A stretch of DNA of 64,000 nt from Saccharibacillus sp. JS10 (GTDB lineage Bacteria; Bacillota; Bacilli; Paenibacillales; Paenibacillaceae), in contig NZ_JANFNS010000002.1 of NCBI RefSeq assembly GCF_024436065.1, positions 558,001-622,000 on the forward strand. Direction: 5' to 3'. Below, one piece after another: positions 43,565-51,495 of the stretch. The notes beneath the pieces are model-generated. The model saw nothing but the letters and a program-made list of their open reading frames with translations. It was not told the origin of the DNA and searched no databases. A program made the translations under genes and the position numbers. Each line of letters begins with the position of its first letter. Positions within the stretch are counted from its first letter, which is position 1.

Positions 43565-44536
43565 TTAGCTCCTCCAATATTTCCCTTGCCACGTATTTCG
43601 CCGTTTCAATTCATCGTCGATTCCGTTCAAGACTTCCCACTTTTTGAGACTCCACATCGGGCCAATCAGCAGATCCCGCGGAGCATCACCGGTTAGTCGG
43701 TGCACGATCATTTCAGGCGGTAAAATCTCCAATGTATCGACAATCAGCTTGATATACTCGTCGCGTTCCAAAAAGCGTAGCAAGCCAGCTTCGTATTGCT
43801 TGACCATCGGGGTTTTACGCATCAAATGCAGCAAGTGGATTTTGATTCCTTGCACATCCATATTGGCGACCGCTTTACCGGTATCGAGCATCATCTCGTG
43901 GGTTTCTTGCGGCAAACCGTAAATGATATGCGCGCAGACTCGTATGCCGTGAGCGCGAAGTTTAGCGACAGCTTCTTCATAAGAGTTGGTATCGTGCGCC
44001 CGGTTAATCAACGTAGATGTGGACTCATGAATACTTTGCAGACCCATTTCGACCCAGAGATACGTCCGTTGGTTCAATTCAGCAAGATATTCGATTACGT
44101 CGTCGGGCAGACAGTCTGGACGCGTCGCGATCGCAAGGCCGACTACGCCGGGTTGACGAAGAATTTCTTCGTAATATTCGCGAAGCGTTTCTACCGGTGC
44201 ATACGTATTGGTATATGCTTGAAAATATCCGATATATTTGGCACTCGGCCATTTCAGATGTTGGCGATCGCGAATATTGTTGAATTGCGTGACCAGATCA
44301 TCGCGACGACTGCCCGCAAAATCGCCCGAACCTCTGGCACTGCAAAACGTACAGCCGCCTTTGGCAATCGAACCGTCGCGATTCGGACAAGTGAATCCGG
44401 CATCTAGCATAACTTTAAATACCTTGTCTCCGAATTGATCGTGCATTTCGGTGTTCCATGTATGGAATCGCTTATCGCTCCAAAGTGTCGGAGTTTGATC
44501 CGTAGGAGCGAATGTCGATGAAAAAAGGCTCGTCAT
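43565..44536 (-). CDS. ytqA: Radical SAM protein, YtqA/YhcC family
   Basis: 323 aa. The cluster motif is GFTCPNRDGSIAKGGCTFCS (about residues 47-66). Its three Cys residues have the wide first spacing typical of the Elp3-like YhcC/YtqA group. GYFQAYTNTYAPVETLREYY and WVEMGLQSIHESTSTLINR are further family stretches. B. subtilis YtqA has been linked to wobble-uridine side-chain synthesis in tRNA, which fits its operon with ytqB here. ATG follows AAAGGAGTTCACC. Gene order ytqA-ytqB is conserved with Bacillus. Confidence 0.92.
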   Translation of the reverse strand: MTSLFSSTFAPTDQTPTLWSDKRFHTWNTEMHDQFGDKVFKVMLDAGFTCPNRDGSIAKGGCTFCSARGSGDFAGSRRDDLVTQFNNIRDRQHLKWPSAKYIGYFQAYTNTYAPVETLREYYEEILRQPGVVGLAIATRPDCLPDDVIEYLAELNQRTYLWVEMGLQSIHESTSTLINRAHDTNSYEEAVAKLRAHGIRVCAHIIYGLPQETHEMMLDTGKAVANMDVQGIKIHLLHLMRKTPMVKQYEAGLLRFLERDEYIKLIVDTLEILPPEMIVHRLTGDAPRDLLIGPMWSLKKWEVLNGIDDELKRRNTWQGKYWRS

Positions 44537-44696
44537 AAAGGGTGAACTCCTTTCGTTGTGGACAGAAGTACATGAGATAAATACGTTCGATCCGTCGATC
44601 TTTCATTCTAACAAAATGTCGCCTTCGAAAAAAGGTAGATTCCGTGAAGTTTCATTTTGAACCTTAAAAATAGACATAAAAAAATAAATTTTGCAC

Positions 44697-44726
44697 TTGA
44701 TAAATGTTACATCGATGTGTTATATT
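44697..44726 (+). promoter_or_regulatory. Promoter with an internal dyad upstream of the 61-aa gene
   Basis: TTGATA (-35, 44697-44702), 18-bp spacer and TATATT (-10, 44721-44726) with extended TG. Between them lies the palindrome ACATCGATGT (44709-44718), and GATAAAT/ATTTATC flank it (44699-44705 with 44724-44730). This is a likely operator. Confidence 0.6.
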
Positions 44727-44835
44727 TATCTCAAGATCGGAAGACGGGAAAACAGCGCTATATCAACAATGGTAACGCTCTCTTTTTATCCCGGAAGTAC
44801 CCGATTATTCTAAAGAAATGAAGAGGTGATTGACA

Positions 44836-45021
44836 ATGACGACTCAATTTGCACCGGATCGTTCGGAAGACAAAATCTCGGTTGAACTGACTCGCGAAGA
44901 AGCATTGGCGCTAACAGGTGTTCGTTTCCATAGCGGTCATAAGATCGAAATTGATGCCCGTAAAAAAATTCGCAGTGCTTTTGAAAAAGCATTCGATATT
45001 GCCGCGGATCACACGGAGTAA
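44836..45021 (+). CDS. Small hypothetical protein
   Basis: 61 aa, soluble and amphipathic. It opens MTTQFAPDRSEDKISVELTR, then continues EEALALTGVRFHSGHKIEID and a basic/acidic helix. No domain recognised. ATG 44836 has GAGGTGAT about 6 nt upstream. It has its own strong promoter and is followed by two hairpins, so it is a one-gene unit. The Val-Glu-Leu-Thr-Arg-Glu-Glu-Ala pattern suggests a small folded regulatory protein, but that is a guess. Confidence 0.7.
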   Translation: MTTQFAPDRSEDKISVELTREEALALTGVRFHSGHKIEIDARKKIRSAFEKAFDIAADHTE

Positions 45022-45080
45022 ACGAGTACAAGGAGCCATTCGCTCTTTTCGGTTAACCGGATTATTATCCCGGCATAGAT

Positions 45081-45145
45081 CGACGGCGCTATCTTTTAGC
45101 GAAGCCGTCTTATGAAGCCTATCCTTAGCGGAAGGCTTCTTTTTC
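45081..45145 (+). terminator. Two successive hairpins after the 61-aa gene
   Basis: The first is GACGGC...GCCGTC with inner GCTA/TAGC (45082-45109) and no T-run. The second is GAAGCCT/AGGCTTC (45114-45120 with 45133-45139) with inner TCC/GGA, ending in T5. The second is the terminator. Confidence 0.7.
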
Positions 45146-45259
45146 ATGGAATCTGTTTGTTTTGATCTTTACTTTTACCAGGAAGTTGGGCACAATAAGG
45201 CGGGGGCTCAGACAAGCTTTTGAAAGACAGAGCCGAGATTTTGATAGCGGAGGAATGAC

Positions 45260-46021
45260 ATGCGTTTACGCGGAAGAAAAGGAATTTTGGAAAATTTACA
45301 GGCACAGACGGATCTGGTTATCCTTGAACCTGAGCAGTATAAAGGACGTTGGTCAGAGTTATTTGGCAACGATCACCCGATCTACGTAGAATTGGGTATG
45401 GGCAAAGGTCGCTTTATTAGCGGAACCAGCACACGGATGCCTGAAGCCAACTTTATCGGTATCGATATGTATGACGAGTTAGTGAGACGCGCAAGCGACA
45501 AAGCTAGAGCGGCTTGGGAAGAACAAGGGCATGATACGCCGCCAAGTCTAAAACTGGCTCGTGCCAATGTAGAAAAGCTCGAAGATATTTTTGCGCCGGG
45601 CGAACTGGAACGTATTTACTTGAACTTCAGCGATCCATGGCCGAAAAAGAAGCATGCTCGCCGTCGCTTAACGCATCCTCGTTTTTTGGATATGTACAAG
45701 CGCGTGTTGAATACAGACGGACAAATTCATTTTAAAACCGATTCGGAAACGTTGTTCGAGTTCTCCTTGAACTCATTTGCCGACTCCGGTCTGCAAATGA
45801 CGAACATCAGCTTGAACTTACACCGAGACGGCATTAACGAAGAACATGTGATGACGGAGTACGAGCACAAGTTTATGGGCAAAGGCATGAATATTCATCG
45901 CTGCGAAGTCGTGATTGGCGAACGTGCGTTAGAGCGCTACGACGAGATTCGGATGGAGCCTTACCGGATTTCTTCGGATGAACGTGCAGCATTGGCAGCC
46001 GAAGAAGACGAGCAAGAATAA
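45260..46021 (+). CDS. trmB: tRNA (guanine-N7-)-methyltransferase
   Basis: 253 aa SAM enzyme making m7G46 in tRNA. IYVELGMGKGRFISG (about residues 41-55) is the SAM-binding motif. LNFSDPWPKKKHARRRL (about residues 120-136) is the TrmB signature with the catalytic and tRNA-binding residues. HFKTDSETLFEFSL follows. The C-terminal ~25 residues are acidic and beyond the usual fold. ATG has GCGGAGGAATGAC upstream. Its terminator is shared with the convergent glycosyltransferase gene. Confidence 0.97.
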   Translation: MRLRGRKGILENLQAQTDLVILEPEQYKGRWSELFGNDHPIYVELGMGKGRFISGTSTRMPEANFIGIDMYDELVRRASDKARAAWEEQGHDTPPSLKLARANVEKLEDIFAPGELERIYLNFSDPWPKKKHARRRLTHPRFLDMYKRVLNTDGQIHFKTDSETLFEFSLNSFADSGLQMTNISLNLHRDGINEEHVMTEYEHKFMGKGMNIHRCEVVIGERALERYDEIRMEPYRISSDERAALAAEEDEQE

Positions 46022-46040
46022 GTTGAAATAAAGTTCAAAC

Positions 46041-46087
46041 AAATAAAAGGTGCTCTTAAGCCATTCGCTTAATAGAGCACCTTATTT
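46041..46087. terminator. Bidirectional terminator overlapping the end of the ugtP-like gene
   Basis: 10-bp stem (46047-46056 with 46074-46083) flanked by A and T runs. The right arm lies within the last codons of the minus-strand gene. Confidence 0.8.
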
Positions 46088-47211
46088 GTGGTTTCCAAGA
46101 TTTCGATAATCCGTTTTGCGCTTTGCATCGGGCGAAGTTTTTCGATATTGCGACGACTCTCGGCGCGCCGGCTAACCAGTTCTGCGTATTTGTCTTCATC
46201 GGTCAAACGCGCCATCCATTTATCGACGACTTCCAAAGAAGATAATCGCTCGCCCCAGCCTTTACTCGTAAAGTACTCGCAATTTTCTTCTTCTTGACCC
46301 GGCAGCGGATTGTGGAACAGCATCGGAAGCGCTTTGGCAAGCCCTTCGGTACATGTCATCCCGCCCGGTTTGGTAATCAACAGATCCGACGCCTCCATCA
46401 GCTTGTCGATTTCTTTCGTGTAGCCGATGACATGCGTATTTTCATGCTGAAAACGAGGATCTTTTTTTAACTTGCGCATCGCTTTTTCGTTGCTGCCTAC
46501 GCAAAAGACCAATTGAACTTTTTCGCGAAAGCGGGTTAAGTAAGGATTGAGCACATCTCCGTTAATCAGTCCCCAGCCGCCGCTCATGACAAGCACGGTA
46601 GGCATCGCTTTTAGACCCATTTGTTCTAAAATGCTGGCTTTAACCGGATGCTCCCAGAAGCTTGGGTCAACCGGAATACCCGTAACATCGATACGAAAAG
46701 GCGATACCCCTCGCTGTAACACTTTGTTTTTCACTTCTTGCGTCGAAACCAGATAATGATCCACACCCGAGCTAATCCAAGTTCCGTGTACGTCATAATC
46801 GGTCACTACCGTACAGAGGGGCACGCGAAGCCCTAGACGTTTCAATCTGGAAATAACAGCACTTGGAATCGGATGTGTGCAGACGACCAGATCCGGTCTT
46901 AATTGTTCAATGACTTCTCTGGCATGCGCATAAAATAGTCGATGCAAAGCCAGTGTAGTCAATCGATTTAACGATTTTTTATATTGCTGCTTATACATCA
47001 TGCTGACAAAGCGCGGCTGAGTAACGACCGTTTTTTTGTAAGCATTGATAAACAAAGGAGCAACTTTGGGGTTCAGAAAGCTTCCGAGTTCGAGCACGCG
47101 GGTCTGAACGTCGGGGCAAAGTCTGCGAAGACTGGCAGACAGGGCAAAAGCAGCCCGCGTATGTCCGGCGCCGAAGCCTTCCGACAGAATCAGGACTCTG
47201 TATTTGGACAC
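46069..47211 (-). CDS. Processive glycolipid glycosyltransferase, UgtP/MGDG-synthase family
   Basis: 380 aa GT28-type enzyme. The N-terminal domain has ILSEGFGAGHTRAAFALSAS (the MGDG synthase motif, about residues 7-26) and VVCTHPIPSAVISRLKR. The C-terminal nucleotide-sugar domain has VLVMSGGWGLINGD and LITKPGGMTCTEGLAKALP (about residues 295-313). Relatives transfer glucose or galactose to diacylglycerol for membrane lipids and the lipoteichoic acid anchor. The start is GTG 47211 with AAAGGTGA 8 nt upstream; 29 codons open before it lack a site. A PAP2 phosphatase gene lies upstream in the same direction, which suggests a linked lipid role. Confidence 0.88.
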   Translation of the reverse strand: MSKYRVLILSEGFGAGHTRAAFALSASLRRLCPDVQTRVLELGSFLNPKVAPLFINAYKKTVVTQPRFVSMMYKQQYKKSLNRLTTLALHRLFYAHAREVIEQLRPDLVVCTHPIPSAVISRLKRLGLRVPLCTVVTDYDVHGTWISSGVDHYLVSTQEVKNKVLQRGVSPFRIDVTGIPVDPSFWEHPVKASILEQMGLKAMPTVLVMSGGWGLINGDVLNPYLTRFREKVQLVFCVGSNEKAMRKLKKDPRFQHENTHVIGYTKEIDKLMEASDLLITKPGGMTCTEGLAKALPMLFHNPLPGQEEENCEYFTSKGWGERLSSLEVVDKWMARLTDEDKYAELVSRRAESRRNIEKLRPMQSAKRIIEILETTNKVLY

Positions 47212-47241
47212 GTTTTTCTTCACCTTTTCGCAAAAGCCCGC

Positions 47242-47269
47242 CTTTCTACACATCGAAAAATGTAGAAAG
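47242..47269 (-). other. Leader hairpin before the ugtP-like gene
   Basis: 9-bp perfect stem CTTTCTACA/TGTAGAAAG (47242-47250 with 47261-47269), 30 nt upstream of the GTG start. No T-run on the minus strand. Confidence 0.55.
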
Positions 47270-47381
47270 CGGACCGATTTTTCGATCTGTTTACCCACAG
47301 TCGGATAGGTTCGGCTTCTTTTTCGGACGGTTATATCTATCCGCTCAATTGCGAATTTCGTCTTCTTCTACGATAGCGGCT

Positions 47382-47909
47382 TTAAGGCCATAATGCAACC
47401 GTGAGCCAAGCCGTTAACGAACCGATAAATCCACCTGCGAGTACATCGGACGGATAGTGTAGACCCAAGTACATTCGCGATGTTCCTACAATTAACGCAA
47501 TCGGAAGTAGGAAAGGAACAGTCGAAGGAATCATCAACATCAATGGAACGGTAACCGAGAAGATCGCTGTCGTATGACCGGATGGGAAAGAATGATCCAC
47601 CAGCGGATTACGAAACGTATTGGTTTCCGGCAACGCCAAATGCGGACGTACACGTGGATATAACTTTTTGACGATTGCCACCGGTACGTGACTTGCAGCT
47701 AGCGCAACCAGACTGTGCAGCGCAGCCGAATTCCACGGCGAAGGCGCAAGCCAAGACGCGAGAATAGTCGCAGTGATCGTAAACGTAGCCCCACCGAGGT
47801 GAGTCAAATAATAAAGCACAACACTGAGAACGCGATGATGCAAACGGCCGTTCACCCATTTGAAGATACGCTGATCCCATTCACTCAGTTTAACCAGTAA
47901 ATTACGCAT
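47382..47909 (-). CDS. PAP2-family phosphatase (undecaprenyl-diphosphatase-like)
   Basis: 175 aa integral membrane phosphatase. The three PAP2 motifs are KKLYPRVRPHLALP (about residues 82-95), HSFPSGHTTAIFS (about residues 106-118) and GTSRMYLGLHYPSDVLAG (about residues 141-158). They contain the catalytic His pair and the phosphate-binding residues. There are five or six hydrophobic segments. It is likely to dephosphorylate undecaprenyl pyrophosphate or phosphatidic/phosphatidylglycerol phosphates. ATG 47909 has GGAGGG upstream. It is followed by the ugtP-like gene after 170 bp. Confidence 0.9.
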   Translation of the reverse strand: MRNLLVKLSEWDQRIFKWVNGRLHHRVLSVVLYYLTHLGGATFTITATILASWLAPSPWNSAALHSLVALAASHVPVAIVKKLYPRVRPHLALPETNTFRNPLVDHSFPSGHTTAIFSVTVPLMLMIPSTVPFLLPIALIVGTSRMYLGLHYPSDVLAGGFIGSLTAWLTVALWP

Positions 47910-48465
47910 AACATCCCTCCGGATAAAGAGCCCGGGCAATTGGAGAAGGCGACGGGGCTATCTTTTTTTGCTGCCTTTTTAAAAGCAGTTCCATATCAAG
48001 TTGCAGTTTTAACTCCATCGACCCCAAATTATACAATGATTCAAGGCAATTATAATAGGGTTAAAAAAAATTAACCGAAATTGTCCAACTTTTATCAGTA
48101 ACCTTTCGTTTATTTAGAGTAAGCAAGAACGAGAGGAGGGCAAGGGTTACTCATTCATACCCTTAATTCATGCCGAAATCGCGAAAGTGAGAGTAAATCG
48201 TATGAAAAAGACGATGCGGAAGCGAATTGACAGAGCCATGTAAGGAATTTGGGCAGTAGGCATTCTTTTTTTGCCCTGCATCGCCTAATCAAGGTTTTGA
48301 CAAATGACTGCAAAATCGCCAGAATCGAAAAGAACGATTTATACCAAGCATAAAAACAAAATTGGGTCATTCAAAAGGTCACTATGCAACACAAGACACA
48401 GAGAACAAAAAACAAAAAATCTTTCTGTGTACATAGGGGTACAAAATAAGGGGGTCAAACCAACC
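47910..48465. other. Long gap between the PAP2 and GT2 genes
   Basis: 556 bp between divergent genes without a gene. It contains an AAGGGT/ACCCTT hairpin near 48143-48164, CGATGC/GCATCG arms (about 48211 and 48279) flanking about 60 nt, and the GT2 promoter. The GT2 leader is about 130 nt. No known riboswitch consensus was recognised. Confidence 0.5.
48297..48325 (+). promoter_or_regulatory. Putative promoter of the GT2 gene
   Basis: Perfect TTGACA (48297-48302), 17-bp spacer and CAGAAT (48320-48325). Confidence 0.5.
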
Positions 48466-49704
48466 ATGCTGCAAGGAATATTTATGACGCTCCAGGTGCT
48501 GCTCGCTCTGATCGGAGTCTATCAGTTCGGATTTGCATTGTTCGGGCTGTACAAAAAGAAAAAAGAAAAGTCGTTTGTCCCACAAAAGTCGTTTGCGATT
48601 CTAGTCGCCGCGCATAACGAGGCGGAAGTCATCGGCGCACTGATGGAAAACCTCAAAAAACTGCGTTATCCAAAAGAGCTGTACGACGTATTCGTTATTT
48701 GCGATAACTGTACAGACGAGACCGCTGAGATCGTACGTCAACACGGATGGAACGCTTGCGTTCGCGTAAACCCGAATCTTCGCGGTAAAGGATACGCAAT
48801 CGAATGGATGCTGGAAGAACTATGGAAGCTGGATCGCGAATACGACGGTGTCGTGATGTTGGACGCCGATAACCTGGCACATCCGGATTTCTTGAGCGGA
48901 ATGAACGACGACTTGTGCAAAGGCGCAAGAGTTATTCAAGGTTATATCGACACGAAAAACCCGAACGACTCGTGGATCACAGCCGCTTACGGGATTTCGT
49001 ACTGGTACATTAACCGTCTGTGGCAATTGTCGCGTCATAACCTGAATATGGCGAACTTCCTGGGCGGAACGGGAATGTGTTTCGATAACAAATTGCTCAA
49101 AGAAGAAGGCTGGGGCGCAACAAGCTTGGTCGAAGACTTAGAGTTTACAATGCGCTGCGTGAAACGTGGGATTTATCCGAAATTCAACTACCATGCCAAA
49201 ATTTACGATGAAAAGCCTTTGACGTTCAAAGCTTCGTCGGTACAACGTCTTCGTTGGATGCAAGGTCACTTCACCGTGGCGAGAAAATACTTCTTCCCAT
49301 TGTTGTGGCAAAGTATCCGTGACCGCAGCATCGTAAAACTGGACATGGCTCTTTACGCGGTTAACGTATACATCGTATTGCTGACGCTGCTATTGTCGGC
49401 TGTATTGTACGGAGACATCGTATTGTTCGGCGGTCCACACTTGCTGACGATGTATGATTACTTGCCGCTATGGGTTGCTGTTATTGCAATCTTTGCTCAA
49501 GTTGCCGTATTCTTCGTCGCGATGATCTTGGAAAAGGTCAAATCGTGGAAAGTGTATGCGTACATGCTGCTCTTCCCGATCTACTTGCTGTCATGGTTCC
49601 CAATTACGTTCTATGCGTTCTTTACGCAAAACAACAAACAATGGAGCCATACGAAGCACACACGCGTTGTTCGAATTGATGAAATGCAAAGCGAACAAAG
49701 CTAA
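48466..49704 (+). CDS. Membrane glycosyltransferase family 2 (processive, cellulose/chitin/PNAG-synthase-like)
   Basis: 412 aa. An N-terminal membrane helix (about residues 5-25, TLQVLLALIGVYQFGFALFG) is followed by the GT-A domain with VAAHNEAEVIG, VMLDADN (the DxD metal site), SLVEDLEFTMR (the acceptor/catalytic ED) and QRLRWMQGH (the processive Q-x-x-R-W motif). Three or four more helices follow at the C terminus. The arrangement is that of a polymerase that extrudes a polysaccharide. The polymer cannot be named, because no bcs, ica or hyaluronan partner lies beside it. ATG 48466 with AAGGGGG 11 nt upstream; ATG 48484 is an alternative. Confidence 0.9.
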   Translation: MLQGIFMTLQVLLALIGVYQFGFALFGLYKKKKEKSFVPQKSFAILVAAHNEAEVIGALMENLKKLRYPKELYDVFVICDNCTDETAEIVRQHGWNACVRVNPNLRGKGYAIEWMLEELWKLDREYDGVVMLDADNLAHPDFLSGMNDDLCKGARVIQGYIDTKNPNDSWITAAYGISYWYINRLWQLSRHNLNMANFLGGTGMCFDNKLLKEEGWGATSLVEDLEFTMRCVKRGIYPKFNYHAKIYDEKPLTFKASSVQRLRWMQGHFTVARKYFFPLLWQSIRDRSIVKLDMALYAVNVYIVLLTLLLSAVLYGDIVLFGGPHLLTMYDYLPLWVAVIAIFAQVAVFFVAMILEKVKSWKVYAYMLLFPIYLLSWFPITFYAFFTQNNKQWSHTKHTRVVRIDEMQSEQS

Positions 49705-49738
49705 AACTTCGATATCTATAAAAAGTTTTTGAAAAAGC

Positions 49739-49767
49739 TTTACAAAATACTTTTTATCCGGTATAGT
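49739..49767 (+). promoter_or_regulatory. Promoter of infC-rpmI-rplT
   Basis: TTTACA (49739-49744), 17-bp spacer and TATAGT (49762-49767). Confidence 0.75.
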
Positions 49768-49774
49768 AGTTCAA

Positions 49775-49929
49775 GTATTGTTTAACCAATAAGGATTTAA
49801 AAGCAGAAGCTTCCGCTTCTCACCTGTCTGGCAAAAGTCAGCTGGTTCCCAATCCGATCATTTATGAAGAATTTTTCTCATGAAGATTGAAGATTACCGG
49901 GATGCGGACTGCTTGTCCGTATCCCTTTT
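49775..49929 (+). ncRNA. L20-type ribosomal protein leader
   Basis: About 155 nt of structured leader upstream of infC, ending in a terminator hairpin (49899-49909 with 49915-49925, then TTTTATT). In Bacillus, L20 binds this leader and causes premature termination. Position and terminator fit, but the L20-binding fold was not verified base by base. Confidence 0.75.
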
Positions 49930-49980
49930 ATTATGGGCAAAAAAGCCCTTGTAACAAACTCGATTCGGAGGTGGACGGTT

Positions 49981-50493
49981 ATTAGTAAGGACCATATGAT
50001 CAATGAGGAAATCCGGGCGCGCGAAGTACGCCTGGTAGGCGCAGAAGGCGAACAGATCGGAATTACACCGATTCGCGAAGCGCTTCAAATGGCAGCAGAC
50101 CTGAATTTGGATTTGGTAAACATGGCGCCACAAGCAAAACCGCCGGTTTGCCGGATCATGGATTATGGCAAGTTCCGTTATGAGCAACAAAAGAAAGAAA
50201 AAGAAGCCCGCAAAAATCAAAAGATCGTCGAGCTCAAAGAAGTTCGCTTCAGCGCGAATATCGAAGAACACGATTATCATACGAAATTGCGTAATGTTGT
50301 GAAATTCCTCGAAGCCGGCGATAAAGTGAAATGCTCTGTGCGTTTCCGCGGCCGCGAGATTACACACGCTTCGCTCGGCCAAAAAGTGCTGGAACGCGTT
50401 CGGGACGAAGTAACGGAAATTTCCGTTGTCGACCGTCAACCGAAGCTTGAGGGCCGCAGCATGATTATGATTCTAGGTCCGAAAAACCAATAG
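49981..50493 (+). CDS. infC: Translation initiation factor IF-3
   Basis: 170 aa. It binds the 30S subunit and checks start-codon choice. Starts ISKDHMINEEIRAREVRLVG with the N domain, then LDLVNMAPQAKPPVCRIMDY (the linker region, about residues 50-69) and the C domain (EVRFSANIEEHDYHTKLRN). The start codon is ATT at 49981, behind GGAGGTG with 7 nt spacing. A non-AUG start is the well-known autoregulatory feature of infC, so upstream in-frame ATG codons in the leader are not used. It is the first gene of the operon with rpmI and rplT. Confidence 0.96.
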   Translation: MSKDHMINEEIRAREVRLVGAEGEQIGITPIREALQMAADLNLDLVNMAPQAKPPVCRIMDYGKFRYEQQKKEKEARKNQKIVELKEVRFSANIEEHDYHTKLRNVVKFLEAGDKVKCSVRFRGREITHASLGQKVLERVRDEVTEISVVDRQPKLEGRSMIMILGPKNQ

Positions 50494-50505
50494 GGGGAAC
50501 GTAAA

Positions 50506-50706
50506 ATGCCTAAAATGAAAACACACAGCAGTTTGAAAGGTCGCTTCAAAATCACTGGTACTGGTAAAGTTACTCGTTACAGCTCGCACAAAAACCACTT
50601 GCTTTCGCACAAATCTAAACGCGCTAAGCGTAACCTGAAAGCCGATCATTTGATGGCTCAAGGCGACGTTAGACGTCTGGCTCAACAACTGAAATTGCTT
50701 AAATAG
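50506..50706 (+). CDS. rpmI: 50S ribosomal protein L35
   Basis: 66 aa, strongly basic. MPKMKTHSSLKGRFKITGTG and the later HKSKRAKRNLKAD are diagnostic of L35. Structural component of the large subunit. Behind GGGGGAACG, 12 nt after infC. Confidence 0.97.
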   Translation: MPKMKTHSSLKGRFKITGTGKVTRYSSHKNHLLSHKSKRAKRNLKADHLMAQGDVRRLAQQLKLLK

Positions 50707-50743
50707 TTTTAATTAAACACAATCGACTGGGAGGTCTTTAGAT

Positions 50744-51103
50744 ATGGCAAGAGTTAAAGGCGGTTTCGTGACGCGTCGTCGTCATAAAAAAGTACTGAAG
50801 CTGGCAAAAGGTTATTTCGGTTCTAAACACCGTATTTTTAAAACAGCAAAAGAACAAGTTAACAAATCGTTGGTTTATGCTTACCGCGATCGTCGTCAAA
50901 CAAAACGTAACTTCCGCAAACTGTGGATCGTTCGTATCAACGCAGCAGCACGTCAAAGCGGTTTGTCTTACAGTAAAATGATGCACGGCCTGAAATTGGC
51001 GGGTATCGATGTAAACCGTAAAATGCTGGCTGATCTGGCTGTTAACGACCTTACGGCGTTCAACACGCTTGCATCTGCAGCAAAAGAAAAAATCAACGCT
51101 TAA
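50744..51103 (+). CDS. rplT: 50S ribosomal protein L20
   Basis: 119 aa, basic. [20 protein letters not shown] and [20 protein letters not shown] are diagnostic. L20 is needed for early assembly of the 50S subunit and represses its own operon through the leader. It is last in infC-rpmI-rplT. GGGAGG precedes the ATG. Confidence 0.98.
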   Translation: MARVKGGFVTRRRHKKVLKLAKGYFGSKHRIFKTAKEQVNKSLVYAYRDRRQTKRNFRKLWIVRINAAARQSGLSYSKMMHGLKLAGIDVNRKMLADLAVNDLTAFNTLASAAKEKINA

Positions 51104-51116
51104 GTTAAGCGTAAAC

Positions 51117-51160
51117 GGGTCCTTTCCTCAAACGTATCGTTTGAAGAAAGGCCCTTTTTT
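51117..51160 (+). terminator. Terminator after rplT
   Basis: Stem of about 17 bp (51117-51134 with 51138-51154) with two mismatches and loop TAT, followed by T6. Confidence 0.9.
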
Positions 51161-51353
51161 GTATGGTTATAAATAAACGTTGTATATAATAGAAGAAAAA
51201 ATGATTCATTGCGTTACAGCGGTTAGGCGATGGTTCCTTAAATGAAAAAAGCGATTGTTCGTTATTAAGTCACAACATATGTTAACTATGACTCACGTAA
51301 GCGATTTCATCATAAAATATACGAATTTTATCGTTAAAATCGATTTTTAATAG

Positions 51354-51382
51354 TAGATTTTGCAGCGAGCTGAATGTATAAT
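51354..51382 (+). promoter_or_regulatory. Putative promoter of nupN
   Basis: TAGATT (51354-51359), 17-bp spacer and a perfect TATAAT (51377-51382). The rest of the 392-bp gap 51104-51495 is AT-rich with no recognised riboswitch; the purine aptamer consensus was not found. Confidence 0.5.
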
Positions 51383-51495
51383 CTGTAAAGCGAAAGCAAT
51401 CCTGCGAAGAGAGACGTTTGAGGTTCCGAACATCGGGCTTATACAACAAATGCTCAACTTATGCAGGCAAAGATCCTAAGGGGGAAATATCCAAA

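Noticed and set aside
48156-48370. Possible small gene in the PAP2-GT2 gap
   Set aside because: The open frames there lack ribosome binding sites, and the plus-strand frame is simply the upstream extension of the GT2 gene.
51161-51495. Purine riboswitch before the nucleoside transporter
   Set aside because: The conserved aptamer loops could not be found in the leader.
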